Assembly (NCBI GenBank): GCA_028865235.1
Contig: CP114561.1
Coordinates: 2,810,001 to 2,874,000 of the forward strand
Direction of reading: 5' to 3'
From: Candidatus Manganitrophus sp.
GTDB lineage: Bacteria; Nitrospirota; Nitrospiria; SBBL01; Manganitrophaceae
Length of the DNA stretch: 64,000 bases
The translations under genes were made by a program, and so were the position numbers. Below are positions 1 to 11,217 of the stretch, in pieces (position 1 is the stretch's first letter; each line of letters begins with the position of its first letter). A model generated the notes under the pieces. It was not told the DNA's origin, did not search any database, and worked only from the letters and a program-made list of their open reading frames with translations.

Positions 1-484
1 CCTGCCCGCGAATATTGAGAACCGCCTCGGCTACGCCGAGCTGTTTTTGCAGGGTCTTCCCCGCATCGGGGGTGTAGAGCGGCTGGGTCGGCCCGCTGGA
101 GAGATTGAGGGTGAAATCTCCCCCGTCGTAGCGAAGCTTAAATCCGGAGACGGCCGATCCGTCCGCCTTCGCGAAATAAGAGGGCTGAATGACCTCCAGG
201 TTTCCCGGTTTATAGAAATATTTATCGTTTCCCTCCAGAAACCACCATCCGGTCTGGGTAAAGACCGCGCCGAAGAACTCCCCATAGTACTTCTCTCCCT
301 CTTTCCCTCGGCTGAAATTCAGGATGACCAGGGTGAGATCATCAACCTCCTTGCTCCGGAAAACAAAGCGATCGGAATAGTAGAGGGTCTCCGGCTCGCC
401 GAAGGAGAAGGGGGGAGCAAGAGTGTAAAACTGACGAGGATCCATAGAGCGGTGAGCTTGCGTTTCATTTTTTGATGTTGCCAT
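1..484 (-). CDS. Partial beta-rich hypothetical protein (C-terminus outside window)
   Basis: An open frame runs from an ATG at 484 leftwards off the window edge, about 161 codons without a stop. It begins MATSKNETQAH and continues with alternating hydrophobic and aromatic residues (DDLTLVILNFS, GWWFLEGNDKYFY, GFKLRYDGGDFTLNLS), as in an antiparallel beta barrel. The pattern loosely recalls the lipocalin-like AttH/CrtC group, but I see no diagnostic motif and give no function. An overlapping frame contains a signal-peptide-like stretch (MKRKLTALWILVS) that stops soon; the frame chosen here is the one that stays open. It lies 79 bp downstream of the giant repeat gene on the same strand and could be co-transcribed. 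No strong Shine-Dalgarno is visible, so an internal ATG (MDPRQFY) is possible. Confidence 0.5.
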   Translation of the reverse strand, partial: MATSKNETQAHRSMDPRQFYTLAPPFSFGEPETLYYSDRFVFRSKEVDDLTLVILNFSRGKEGEKYYGEFFGAVFTQTGWWFLEGNDKYFYKPGNLEVIQPSYFAKADGSAVSGFKLRYDGGDFTLNLSSGPTQPLYTPDAGKTLQKQLGVAEAVLNIRGQ

Positions 485-563
485 GGTGGGAAGAGCAAGT
501 CAACTGATTTGCCGTTCTCGGGAGAGAAAAGTCGGCATTCCGGATCGGTGTCCCAATGTTTTT

Positions 564-3500
564 TTACGGGCGGTTCTTTCGCAGGCGTCGGGCCGTTAAC
601 GCCAGCGCCAGCAGGGCGACCCCGCCCCAGGGGTAGGCGATCAAGAGGACCAGCGGGGTCAGCGTCCAACGGACGACCGTTCGGAGGGAGTCATGCTTGC
701 GGATGACGTCGGCGATCGGCGGCGAGGCGCGGTAGTAGGCCTCGACGAAGAGACGTCCCGGAAGATTCGTCAAAAGATAGCGGTCTCTGAAGTCCCGAAG
801 GACCTTGACGTGCGGGTCGAGATAGCTGCCGTACGCTGCGGTGGCGATAAAGCAGCCTCCGCCCCCGCCCCCTCCTCCGCCGCCGGGGGGAGGAGGGGGC
901 GCCGCGCCCGCTTTGAAGGCCGGGCCGGCGACATTCTCGATGACGCCGTTCGCGGCATGATCGCCGTCTCCCATGCCGCCGTCCTTCAGCGTCATGCGGA
1001 TAGTGTTTCCGCCGGAGAGGAGCGACCCGGTCGCTTCGACCGCCACAAACTGATTGTTCTGTGAATCGTACCAGAGCCACTGGGGCTGTCCTTCGCCGGA
1101 GATCGGCTCCGGGAAGGTGGCGCTGACGACCGCTTCCTCCCCGGGGGCCAGTCCCTGGAGTTTGAAGGAGAGGACGCCATATGGGAAGGTCGTGTCGGCC
1201 GGCGGCACGGTCAGATTCGCAAGATCGCCGATGTCGATCCGCTCAAAGGCCCCCGCGGAGGTGGTCATGACGATCGCCCCGCGCGGGCTCGATAACGTGA
1301 CGGTTTCCGAAGCGCCGACCTGCGGCCCGTTCAAGGGGACGGTCGGCGTCGGCGCGGCCGGAGAGGCGATCGCCTGCAGCCCGGTGGCGTCGACGCCGTC
1401 GAAATAATAGGTGTAATCGAATCCCGCTTGAAGGAGGCGGCTGTAGTTGTAGACGGCCCCGGCCGCGGGGGTTCCTTTCTCAAAGAGCATTTCGAACGGA
1501 CTCCCGGCGATTTCTTTTCCACCCTGCAGAAGGTGAACCCTCGGATAGCCGGGGAGCGGCGGGTTGTTGTCGGGATCGGTATACGTCACGCGGAATTTGA
1601 AAGACGTGCCGTTGACCGTGCCGGTTTCCGGATCGAGACCGTCGGTCTGATAGTTCTGCTCGCCGGTCCATTTCAGCGTCGGAGGGGCGCCGGACGATTT
1701 CGGGGTGGTCAGATGCGATTCCGGGATCACCTGCCAGCCGATCGAATTCGACGACCAGTTGAGCTGAAGGAGGGCCTGCCCCGTGTTTTCGGAATATTCG
1801 AGCTTGATGTCGTGCAGGCCGGAGGCGTTGAACGCCACCCCGTTCTCCAGGGAGACGAGATGGTCGGTCTGCTCCCAATGGTCGATCACCAACGCCCCGT
1901 CGATCCAAAGGCGGACGCCGTCGTTGGTGATGATGTTAAAGAGGTAGGGCTCGGCGCGATCGATCTGGATCTGCCCGGTCCAGCGGACGGAGAAGGTCTC
2001 CGGATCGATCCCTTGGATAGGGGGTCCCGAGCCCCATCCTGTGAAATCGATTTTCGGATCGGTCTGCGTCAACATCGGTCCGGTCAGATCGGGGGTGTTG
2101 AAGTATTCCCCTTTCAGGCCGTTGCAGGTAACCGTCAGGGTCAGCCCCACCGATTGGCTCAGGAAGCCGCCGGCGCCGGTGACGGTAAGGTTGTAATCGC
2201 GGCATTCAACGGTCCCATCGATGTTGAGGGTCAAGGTCGGTTTGATCGATCCGTTGCCGGGGGGGCGGCGGGATTGGGAGAGAAAGTGCCGGTCACCCCG
2301 GAGGGCGCGCCGGTCAGCGTCAGCGCGACCGGCGAGGTGAATCCCTGCGTTGACGCGATATTATAGGAGATCGACCCGGAAGTTCCTTTCTGAATGGCGA
2401 CCGAGGCGCTGTTCGCGGAGAGGGTAAAGCCGGTAGCGAAGGTGGCGCTAACCGTCTTGTCGCCATCGAGCGTCAGGGTGCAGGTGGTCTGTGTGCCGGA
2501 GCAGGCCCCTCCCCAGTTCTGAAAAGGAGCGCCGGCGGCGGGAACGACGGTCAGGGTGATCCGGGTGCCGGGGTTGAGCGGGCCGGAGGTGCAGGTCGTC
2601 CCGCAATCGATTCCCCCCGGAGTGCTGGTGACGAGGCCGTTCCCGGTCCGGTTCACGGTGAGGGTGAAGGTCACCGGCGCGGTGAAGGTGGCGGTGACGC
2701 TCCTGGCGGCATCGGTGGTCACCACGCAATTGCCGGTTCCGGTGCAGGCTCCGGACCAGCCGGTAAAGGTGGAATTGCCAGTGGGAGCGGCGGTCAACGT
2801 CACCGTCGACCCGATGTTAAATGAGAAGGAGCAGGTTGCGCCGCAATTGATTCCGGAGGGGTCGGAAGTGACTGTCCCGGTTCCGGTTCCCTCCTTGACG
2901 ACAGAGAGAGCGAAGGTCTTGAGGGTGAAACCAGCGCTGACCGACTTGGCCGCATCCATCGTCACGACGCAACTTCCGGTTCCACTGCAGGCCCCCGACC
3001 AGCCGGTGAAATTCGCGTCGGCCGAAGGAGAAGCGGTCAAGGTAACGGTTGCGCCGCTGTTAAAAGAGAACGAGCAGGTTGCACCGCAGGTGATCCCCGC
3101 CGGTGAAGAGCTGACCGTTCCGCTTCCCGATCCGGTTTTGGTGACAGTCAGCGTAAAGGTCTGGACGCCGAAGTTGGCGGAGACCGACTTGGCCGCATCC
3201 ATTGTCACGACGCAGCTTCCGGTTCCACTGCAGGCCCCGCTCCAACCGGTAAAGGTGGCGTGGGTATCCGGGGTTGCGGTGAGCGTGACCTGGGCCCCGC
3301 TGTTAAAAGAGGCCGAACAGGCGTTTCCACCCGTGCCGCAAGTAATCCCGTCGGGGTTGCTGGCGACGGTCCCGTTCCCCGCGGTGTTGATGGAGAGGGT
3401 AAAGGTACTCAATGCGAATGTGGCGGTCACATTTTTCGCGGCATCGATCGTCACGGCGCAGGGGCCGGTTCCCGAACAGGCGCCGGACCATCCGGTGAAG

Positions 3501-6500
3501 GTCGAATTGGTTGCGGGAGCGGCGGTCAAGGTCACCTGTGTTCCCGAATCATAAGACTGGTTACAATCTGTTCCGCAATTGATCCCGGCCGGGTTGCTCG
3601 TCACCGTCCCGGTCCCTGTTCCGTTTTTGGCCACGTTCAATCCAAATGTTTTGAGCGTGAATGTCGCGGTGACCGACTTTGATTGACTCATCGTGACGGA
3701 GCAGGAAGTTCCATTGCTGCTGTTGCAGCCGGACCAGCCGGTGAAGTCGAAATTGGGGTCGGGCGCGGCGGTTAGTGTCACTTGGGTGGTGAAGTTGCCA
3801 AAGGATTGTGAGCAGTCGGTTCCACAGCTGATCCCGGCGGGGTTGCTGGTAACGGTTCCGCTCCCGGTTTTCGTCACGGTCAGAACCGGCTTGAGAGTGA
3901 AGGCGGCCGTCACCGTCTTCTCGTCATCGATCGTCACGATGCAGGCTGCGGTGCCGCTGCAGGCCCCGCTCCAGCCGGTAAAGAGGGAGTCGGTGTTGGG
4001 TGAGGCGGTCAAGGTCACCTGTGTTCCGGAATCATAAGACTGGTTACAATCTGTTCCGCAATTGATCCCGGCCGGACTGCTCGTCACCGTCCCGGTTCCT
4101 GTCCCGGTTTTATTCACCGTCAGCGCAAAGGTCTTGAGTGTAAATGTGGCGGTGATCGATTTCGCCGCGTCGACGCTCACGTTACATGGAGCCGTTCCGG
4201 TACAACCTCCGCCGGACCAGCCGGTAAAGTTGGAGTCGGGGTCCGGCGCGGCGGTGAGGGTCACCGTTGTGTTGATCGTATAAGGTTCCGAGCAATCGGT
4301 CGGGCAGTTGATCCCGACGGGGTTGCTCGTCACCGTCCCCCTTCCGTTCCCCGTCATGGTGACAGAGAGTCCCAAGCTCTTTAGGGTAAATGTTGCCGTG
4401 ACGCTCTTTGCCGCATCCATGGTGATGACGCAGCTTCCCGTCCCGGAGCAGCTTCCGCCGGACCAGCCGGTGAAGTTCGAGTTGACGTCGGGCGCAGCGG
4501 TGAGGGTGACCGAGGTGTTGACGGTGTATGTCTCGGAACAATCGACCCCGCAATCGATTCCGGCGGGGCTGCTCGTGACCGTGCCGGCGCCGGTCCCCGC
4601 TTTCGAAACGGCGAGCGGGAAGCGTCTTGTGAAATTCGCCGTTGCGGTTTTGGCGACGTCGAGGGTGACGGAGCAGGTCACCGCGCCTCCGCTGCAGGCG
4701 CCGGACCAACCTGAAAAGACCGAGTCCGAGTCGGCGGTGGCGGTCAGAAAGACGAGGGTGTTGAAATCATAAGTTTCAGAACAGTCGGTCCCGCAATTGA
4801 TCCCGGCCGGACTGCTGGCGACGCTGCCGGTTCCGCTTCCCGATTTTGTAATGGTGAGGGTGAATGTTTTTAACGTGAAGTTGGCCGTGACCGATTTGGC
4901 CGCGTCCATCGTTACGGAGCAGGCTCCGGTTCCCGAGCAGGCCCCGCTCCAGCCGGTGAAGTCGGAGTCGACGCCCGGCGTCGCGGTGAGGGAGACAGAG
5001 GTGTTGATTGTGTAGGTCTCCGAGCAATCGGCCCCGCAGTTGATCCCGGCCGGACTGCTGACGACTGTTCCGGTCCCCGTCCCGTTTTTAATCACGTTGA
5101 GGCCGAAGGTCTGACGGTTGAAGGTGGCGGTGACCGATTTGGCGGCGTCCATCGTCACGACGCAACTGCCGGTCCCGCTGCACGCCCCCGACCATCCGGC
5201 GAAGACGGAATCGGCGGCGGGGGCGGCGGTGAGGGTGACCGCGACGCCGGTTGTGAAATTAAACGAGCAGATCGTCCCGCAGTTAATCCCGGCCGGACTG
5301 CTCGTGACGGTTCCGCTCCCCGTTCCGGCCTTCGTTACTGCGAGACTGAAAGTTTGCACATTAAAGGTCGCGGTGACGCTCTTCGCGGCGTCCATTGTGA
5401 CGAGACAGGTTCCGGTTCCGGAACAAGCGCCGCTCCAGCCTGCGAAGATGGCGCCGGCCGAAGGGGTGGCCGTTAATGTGACCGAGGCGCCTGAGCCAAA
5501 CGAGGCGGAGCAAGTTGCGCCGCAGTCGATTCCGGCGGGGGAGGAGGTGACGGTCCCCGTACCTGTTCCGGTTTTGGTGACTGAGAGATTGAAGGTTTGT
5601 AGGGTGAAGTTGGCGCTGACCGATTTGGCGGCGTCGATGGTCACGATACAATTTCCGACTCCGCTGCAAACGCCCGACCACCCTGTGAAGGACGAATTTG
5701 CCGCGGGGGCCGCGGTCAAGGTGACAACGGTGCCGCTGTTGAAGGAGAATGCGCAGGTGGCGCCGCAATTGATCCCCGCGGGGGAGGAGGTGACCGTTCC
5801 AGCGCCGGTTCCCGTTTTGGCAACTGAAAGAGTGAAGGTCTGAAGATTGAACGTCGCGGTGACCGATTTGGCGGCGTCCATCGTCACGACACAACCGCCG
5901 GTTCCGCTGCACGCCCCCGCCCATCCGGCGAAGACGGAATCGGCGGCGGGGGAGGCGGTGAGGGTGACCGTCGCCCCGGTCGTGAAGTTCGCCGAACAGG
6001 TCGCGCCGCAGTTGATCCCGGTTGGGCTGCTGGAGACGGTTCCCGTGCCTGTACCGTCCTTGGCCACCGAGAGGCTAAACGTTTGCAAATTGAATATCGC
6101 CGTGACCGACTTGGCGGCGTCGATGGTCACGGAGCAGGTACCGGTTCCCGAGCAGGCGCCGCTCCACCCGGCGAAAAGAGAGTTGGCCGACGGGGTTGCG
6201 GTTAATGTCACCGAAGCGCCCGCGTTAAAAGAGGCGGAGCAGGCGGCGCCGCAATTGATTCCTGCGGGAGAAGAGGTAACCGTTCCGCCTCCGGTCCCCG
6301 TCTTGGCGATCGAGAGGGTGAAATTCTTCAGGGTGAAGGTGGCGGTCACCGACCTGGCCGTATCCATCGTGACGTTACAGCTCCCGGTTCCGCTGCACGC
6401 GCCCGACCAGCCGGTGAAATCGGAATCGGCCGACGCCGCGGCGGTGAGGGTCACGGCGGTCCCGGCGTTGAAGTTGGAGGCGCAGGTGGCGCCGCAGTTG

Positions 6501-9500
6501 ATCCCGGCAGGGGAGGAGGTCACGGTTCCTGTGCCGGTTCCCGCTTTATTCACGGTCAGCGCAAAGGTTTGAATGTTGAAGGTGGCGGTGACCGATTTGG
6601 CGGCGCTCATTGTCACGGTGCAGGAAGTGCCAGTGGCGCTGTCGCAGCCGGACCAGCCGGTGAAGTTTGAGTCGACCGACGGGCTGGCTGTCAGTGTGAC
6701 GGTTGCCCCGCTGTTAAAGGAAACCGAGCAGGTGGCGCCGCAGTTGATCCCGGCCGGGGAAGAGGTGACCGTTCCGGTTCCCGTACCCGTTTTGTTCACG
6801 GTCAGGGAGAAAGCTTGGAGGTTGAAGGTGGCGGTGACCGATTTGGCGGCATCGATCGTTACGACGCAGTTGCCGCTTCCCGTACAGGCGCCGGACCAAC
6901 CGGTGAAGGTGGCGTTGGCGGCGGGGGTGGCGGTGAGGGTGACCGAGGCGCCTGAGTTAAAAGAGGCGGAGCAGGTGGCGCCGCAGTCGATCCCGGCGGG
7001 AGACGAGGCGACCGTGCCTGTGCCGGTTCCCCCCTTGTTGACCGTGAGCGAAAAGAGCTGGATATTGAATGTCGCCGTCACGCTCTTGGCGGCATTCATC
7101 GCGACGGTGCAAGAGGCTCCCGTGGCGCTGTCGCATCCGGACCAACCGGCGAAAGTGGAATTGGCCGACGGCGCGGCGGTCAGCGTGACCGATGTGCCGC
7201 TATTAAACGAGGCCGAGCAGGTCGGGCCGCAGGTGATTCCGGCCGGGCTGCTTGTCACGGTTCCTGTTCCCGACCCGTTCTTGGCGACGGTGAGGGTGAA
7301 GGCCTTTAATGTGAATGTCGCCGTGACCGATTTGGCCGCATCCATCGTGACAACGCAATTGCCGGTTCCGGCGCAGGCGCCGGACCAACCGGTGAAATCG
7401 GAGTCGGCGGCCGATGCCGCGGTGAGGGTGACGATTGTGCCGGCGTTGAAGAACGCGGAACAGGTGCCGCCGCAGTTGATGCCGGCGGGAGAAGAGGTGA
7501 GGGTTCCGGTTCCGTTACCGAGCTTGTTGACGGTGAGGGCGAAGGTCTGGATGCCGAAGCTGGCGGCGACCGAGCGGTCGGTGTTCATGGCGAGGTCGCA
7601 GGTATTCCCGGTGGCGCTGTCGCAGCCGGACCAGCCGGAGAAGGTGGCGCCGCCGGCGGGGGTGGCGGTCAGCTTGACCGCGGTTCCGATGGTGAAGGAA
7701 GCCGAACAGACGGTTCCATTCGCGCCGCAGTTGATCCCGCCGACATCGCTGGTCACCGTCCCGTTTCCGGCGGTGGCGACCGAGAGAGTAAAGGTTTTCA
7801 ATGTGAACGTTGCGGTGGCCGACCGGGCCGCATCCATTGTGACGGTGCAGTTTCCGGTTCCTGTGCAGGCGCCCGACCATCCGGTGAAATTGGAATCGGC
7901 CGACGGCGCGGCGGTCAACGTGACCGATGTTCCGCTGTTAAACGAGGCCGAGCAGGTCGCGCCGCAGGTGATGCCGGCCGGGGAGGAGGTGACGCTGCCG
8001 GTTCCGGTGCCTGCTTTGGTGATGGAGAGGACAAACGTCTTGAGCGTAAAGGTAGCCGTGACCGATTTGGCGGCATCCATCGTTACGACGCAACTTCCGG
8101 TTCCGGTGCAGGCCCCGGACCACCCGGTGAAGGTGGCGTCGGCGGCGGCGGTTGCGGTGAGGGTGACCGAGGTGTTGATGTTGTAGGTCTCGGAGCAATC
8201 GCTCCCGCAGTTAATGCCGGCCGGGTTGCTGGTAAGGGTGCCTGTCCCCGTTCCATTTTTAGCGACGGCCAGACTGAATGTTCTGAGGGTAAATGTCGCC
8301 GTCACATTTTTAGCCGCCGTCATCGTGACGGTGCAAGCCGTTCCGTTCGTGCTGTCGCACCCCGACCAGGAGGTGAAAGTGGAGTTGGCATCGGGCGCCG
8401 CTGTCAGGGTGACCGGGGTGTTGATATTGTAGAGCTCGGAACAATCGGCGCCGCAGTTGATTCCGGCCGGACTGCTGGTGACGGTTCCCCCGCCGTTTCC
8501 CGATTTCGCGACCGACAGGCTAAAAACTTTTAATGTGAACGTCGCGGTGACCGTCTTTGCCGTATTCATTGACACGGTACAAGAAGTTCCGGAAACGTTG
8601 TCGCAGCCGGACCAACCGGTGAAGTCGGAATCTGCAGAGGAGAGAGGAGAGAGGGTCACGACCGTTCCACTGCTATAAATCGCGGAGCAGGCGGCGCCGC
8701 AGTTGATCCCGGCCGGGGAAGAGGTGACGGTACCGGTCCCCGTGCCGCTCTTTGTGACCGTCAGAGGGAAGGTCTGAAGGGTGAAGGAGGCCGTCACCGA
8801 TTTTGCGGCGTTCATCGTCACGGTGCAGGAGGTTCCCGAGGTACTGTTGCACCCCGACCATCCGGTGAAGGTGGAATTCGCAGCCGGCGTCGCCGTGAGG
8901 GTGACCGAGGTATTCATATTAAAGGGGGCGGAACAGGTTGCCCCGCAGTCGATTCCGGCCGGAGAGGAGGTGACGGTTCCCGTTCCGGTGCCTGATTTTG
9001 TGACCGACAAGGCGACCGGCGGCTGATAGATGATCTCTGCAAAAAGTTCGGTGATCCGAAGGTCCGACGATCGGTTGCCGTTGTCCACCAGTGCGTTTAA
9101 AGCATTCACATCGGCCCAGTTCCAGGGGCTCCCCGTGTTGGGATTCGACGAATGGAGAACACCGGAGTAGAGCTGGTAGGAGTCGCCTGCGTCGAACGTA
9201 CTACTCCAGTAATCGGTTCCGTTGGTCCTCAGGCCGATACGAAATTCGCCGTCTCCGCCTCCAAAACCGCCGCCGAAGCCGCCGCCACCGCCGTCGCTTC
9301 GGAGCACCGCTCTGATTCGCACCGAGGTGATCGTCCCTAAACTTACCGAATCGTCCAATGCAAGATGGGCCGTATCGTCCTCTCTCAGAAGCCCATAAGA
9401 GGTGTTTCCTTCGTTTGTGTCGAGGGCGGTGGCGGCGGTGCCGCCGACGTATTGGCTGGTCTGATCGCCGGATGCGGCGCCGGAAGGATGGAGGATGAGG

Positions 9501-9585
9501 GTATCGGCGTAGGCGGAACCGCTCCAGAAAAGAGCGTCGCCGAGACGAGCAGGGCAATCATTGTAAAAGGAGAGTGTTGCTTCAT
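564..9585 (-). CDS. Giant secreted repeat protein: 27 InlB-type B-repeats, PA14, CFI-box anchor (two frameshifts)
   Basis: After two one-base corrections this is a single protein of about 3,000 residues. It starts [13 protein letters not shown] as a signal peptide cleaved after SGSAYA. A Gly-rich N-terminal domain follows, then 27 tandem repeats of about 81 residues (divergent InlB B-repeat type, each with GWSG and usually four Cys). An Ig-like segment, a PA14 domain ([29 protein letters not shown]), a beta-rich region, a poly-Gly run and a [10 protein letters not shown] (CFI-box) module with a C-terminal hydrophobic segment complete it. Frame breaks: a T4 run near 9530 (five needed) inside the signal peptide, and a C7 run near 2258 (eight needed) between the Ig-like and PA14 parts. 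Likely a surface-anchored adhesin or extended stalk; PA14 may bind glycans. The biological role is inference. Confidence 0.8.
2432..9013 (-). repeat. 27 tandem coding repeats of about 243 bp
   Basis: The coding strand repeats a unit of about 81 codons 27 times with few interruptions. Each unit has the pattern [17 protein letters not shown](D/N)CG-x2-CS, then VTLTA, FTGWSG, a second Cys pair, and VTATFTL. Most units carry four cysteines, which suggests two disulfides per repeat and well over 90 cysteines in all. Units are similar but not identical in DNA. Some pairs share local features, such as the [15 protein letters not shown] variant in two non-adjacent units (21 and 23), which suggests duplication and recombination within the array. 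Long open frames on the opposite strand across this region are compositional shadows. Confidence 0.9.
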
Positions 9586-9700
9586 GGACCTTGTTTTACT
9601 TGTTTTTCTTGTCTGGTTCTTTATTCCTTTTACGGAACATCTCCAGATCGGCATCAGTGATGACGACTTGAGCGCGCTTCATTCCTAAAAAGGGGATTCT

Positions 9701-9729
9701 ATATTATGGGATATCCCCTGACCTGGCAA
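9701..9729 (-). promoter_or_regulatory. Putative promoter with inverted repeat for the giant repeat gene
   Basis: Reading the minus strand, TTGCCA (9729-9724) and TAATAT (9706-9701) are 17 bp apart, a reasonable sigma-70 promoter about 115 bp upstream of the start at 9585. An inverted repeat AGGGGAT (9691-9697) / ATCCCCT (9713-9719) flanks the -10 region and could be an operator. Inferred from sequence match only. Confidence 0.4.
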
Positions 9730-10100
9730 TGCCCTCATTAGAGGGGTGTCTTGTGTTGTTTGGGTTCTTCGAACATGCGTGGTGAAGCAATGAGAGACGG
9801 GACGCAAAGGCATGATGATTGTGAAATAAGGATGCCTGCGGGATAAACTAACCGGAAAACGGTCGAAGGATAAAACCCTTTCAGGGGTATGTTGTGATCG
9901 GTTCTTGTTATCCTCCTTGGTTTGGTCCTTTAAGGTGCAAAAGATACTTAGAGTATTATCCTAAAAGTCCCTGAAATACCTTCTTACATTTCCGGTCGGA
10001 ATGCAAGCAAAAATTCATTAAATATTGAACTTTTTCATTTTGGCTTCCTCGGAGACGAGCAGCCCCGCCTTAAGTACATGCCGCCGACGCGGGCGGCAGC
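9730..10100. other. Intergenic region without a convincing gene
   Basis: About 370 bp between the giant gene's promoter and the promoter at 10108. It is AT-richer than its surroundings and has only very short open frames (for example 23 codons starting near 9775). A GC-rich hairpin (TGCCGCC, loop GACGCG, GGCGGCA, near 10079-10098) lies at its right end. A stretch near 9797 reads GGGACGCAAAGG, which recalls part of the c-di-GMP-I riboswitch, but the rest of that fold is not evident. Confidence 0.4.
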
Positions 10101-10107
10101 GATTTTA

Positions 10108-10136
10108 TTGACAACTTAGGGTTTGGCATCTATCCT
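10108..10136 (+). promoter_or_regulatory. Sigma-70 promoter for the small membrane protein at 10164
   Basis: TTGACA at 10108-10113 and TATCCT at 10131-10136 are separated by 17 bp. The expected transcription start is just upstream of a strong ribosome site (GAGAGGAG) and the ATG at 10164. Confidence 0.6.
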
Positions 10137-10163
10137 TCTTTATGGGAATAGAGAGGAGCGCAA

Positions 10164-10430
10164 ATGGGTTTTCTAGACTTTATCCAAAGTACGTTGCAGG
10201 CGGGGGTGAACCAGACCGGCCTTTCCCCGCTGGCGGCCAAGGGGGTCGGCGTGGTGCTCTTGCTGCTCCTCCTTCTTTTTGCCGTTCGCTTTCCCGGAAA
10301 ATTTTTGAAATTCTTGGTTGTTGTTTCTATTTTTTTCGCCCTCAGCTATGTCGCTTTCGATGTCATTCAACTCGGTTCTGAACGAAGCCAGCAGATCGAG
10401 AAAAATCAACCGAGTCTCACCCCCGAGTAG
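10164..10430 (+). CDS. Small membrane protein, 88 aa
   Basis: A short protein with two adjacent hydrophobic stretches: residues about 28-44 (GVVLLLLLLLFAV) and about 48-66 (FLKFLVVVSIFFALSYVAF). Two basic residues separate them, so a hairpin in the inner membrane is likely. The N-terminus resembles an amphipathic helix (MGFLDFIQS) and the C-terminus is short and polar. The start has a good Shine-Dalgarno (GAGAGGAG, 8 bp upstream) and a consensus promoter 30 bp further up, so it is very likely expressed. I do not recognise the family and assign no function. Confidence 0.65.
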   Translation: MGFLDFIQSTLQAGVNQTGLSPLAAKGVGVVLLLLLLLFAVRFPGKFLKFLVVVSIFFALSYVAFDVIQLGSERSQQIEKNQPSLTPE

Positions 10431-10500
10431 TCCTTTTTAGAAACGCTGGTTTCTCCCGAAATGATCTGATATACTCCGCCCAACAAGATTCGGTTGGGTC

Positions 10501-10785
10501 ATGTGGAGCGGTCAATTCTTATTCGGCGGAACCGTTGTGCTCTTCTCGGCCTTCTTAAGGGCGCTGGCGAATTTCCACCTTCGCCATCCGGTCTACGCCC
10601 GGCCACGCGCTTTTCAAAGCCAGCGGTTTCTTTCGATGCTTTCTATCCTTTCAAATGCCCTCTTTGTTCTTGGTTTCGTCTCCCTCTTTGTGACGAAACT
10701 TTGGATCGGTCTTACGGCGCTTCTTCTCTATCCTTTCCTTTTCATTCCCGGTTTCGTTTTTCTCCTCAGCAAGATCTATACGTGA
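10501..10785 (+). CDS. Small membrane protein, 94 aa
   Basis: The protein has hydrophobic segments at residues about 5-22, 46-66 and 69-90, separated by a basic, aromatic loop (NFHLRHPVYARPRAFQ). Three membrane passes are plausible. It sits 70 bp after the 88-residue membrane protein and ends 11 bp before the next gene, so the three may form one unit. The Shine-Dalgarno is weak. I recognise no domain and infer membrane location only. Confidence 0.5.
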   Translation: MWSGQFLFGGTVVLFSAFLRALANFHLRHPVYARPRAFQSQRFLSMLSILSNALFVLGFVSLFVTKLWIGLTALLLYPFLFIPGFVFLLSKIYT

Positions 10786-10795
10786 CGAGGCCAGA

Positions 10796-11166
10796 ATGAT
10801 GTTTCGAGACCCGGCGGGGTTTATTCAGGAGAAGCTCTCCAAGAAGATCCTCTCGGCCAATACCGTCCGGGATGCGATGATGGCCTCTTTTATCTTGACC
10901 CTTCAGAAAAGCGAGGAGGGGGCGGGGGCCTCCATCCCCGATCCGGCCTCGTGGCGCCAGGAGAAGGCGCGGGAGATGCGCGAAGTTGCCAGCGGCGCCT
11001 TCGCCGGCATCGGTGCCCCCTTCGAATACCCCACCCTCCCCCAGATGGAGCAGGTCAAAGCCGAGATCGAACGAAAATATCGATGGGACCAGCTTGATGC
11101 CGGTCTCGGGAAGAGCACGAACGAGTCTGCCGGATGCTTTTCGCAAAATTCGAAGAACCGTTCTGA
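10796..11166 (+). CDS. Hypothetical soluble protein (probable frameshift near its end)
   Basis: It starts MMFRDPAGFIQEKLSKKIL and has a helical, charged composition (EKAREMREVASGAFAG, EQVKAEIERKYRW). After WDQLDAGLGK the frame becomes low-quality and runs on to 11305. Adding one base in GGGAAG near 11110 instead gives a natural ending, KEHERVCRMLFAKFEEPF, with a stop at 11164-11166, before the next gene. I therefore give the corrected end. No recognised family. It lies between membrane proteins and an HD-domain enzyme on the same strand. Confidence 0.45.
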
Positions 11167-11217
11167 CGCGTCTTCTCCTCTTGCGCCGTTCCATGAAATG
11201 GACTATGATTTTTCCCA

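Noticed and set aside
47..475. Plus-strand open frame of 142 codons at the left edge
   Set aside because: The opposite strand carries a better frame with protein-like composition that runs off the window; this one is its shadow.
2432..9013. CRISPR-like tandem repetition
   Set aside because: The units are about 243 bp, protein-coding and imperfect; there are no spacers or cas genes.
2556..9026. Several long plus-strand open frames (up to 537 codons) opposite the repeat region
   Set aside because: They mirror the repeat unit of the minus-strand gene, have repeated low-complexity composition and lack ribosome sites; they are shadows.
9755..9880. Possible c-di-GMP-I (GEMM) riboswitch at GGGACGCAAAGG
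   Set aside because: The short match is there, but the preceding GAAA-loop hairpin and the second stem with its receptor are not recognisable. It is also more than 250 bp from the next gene.
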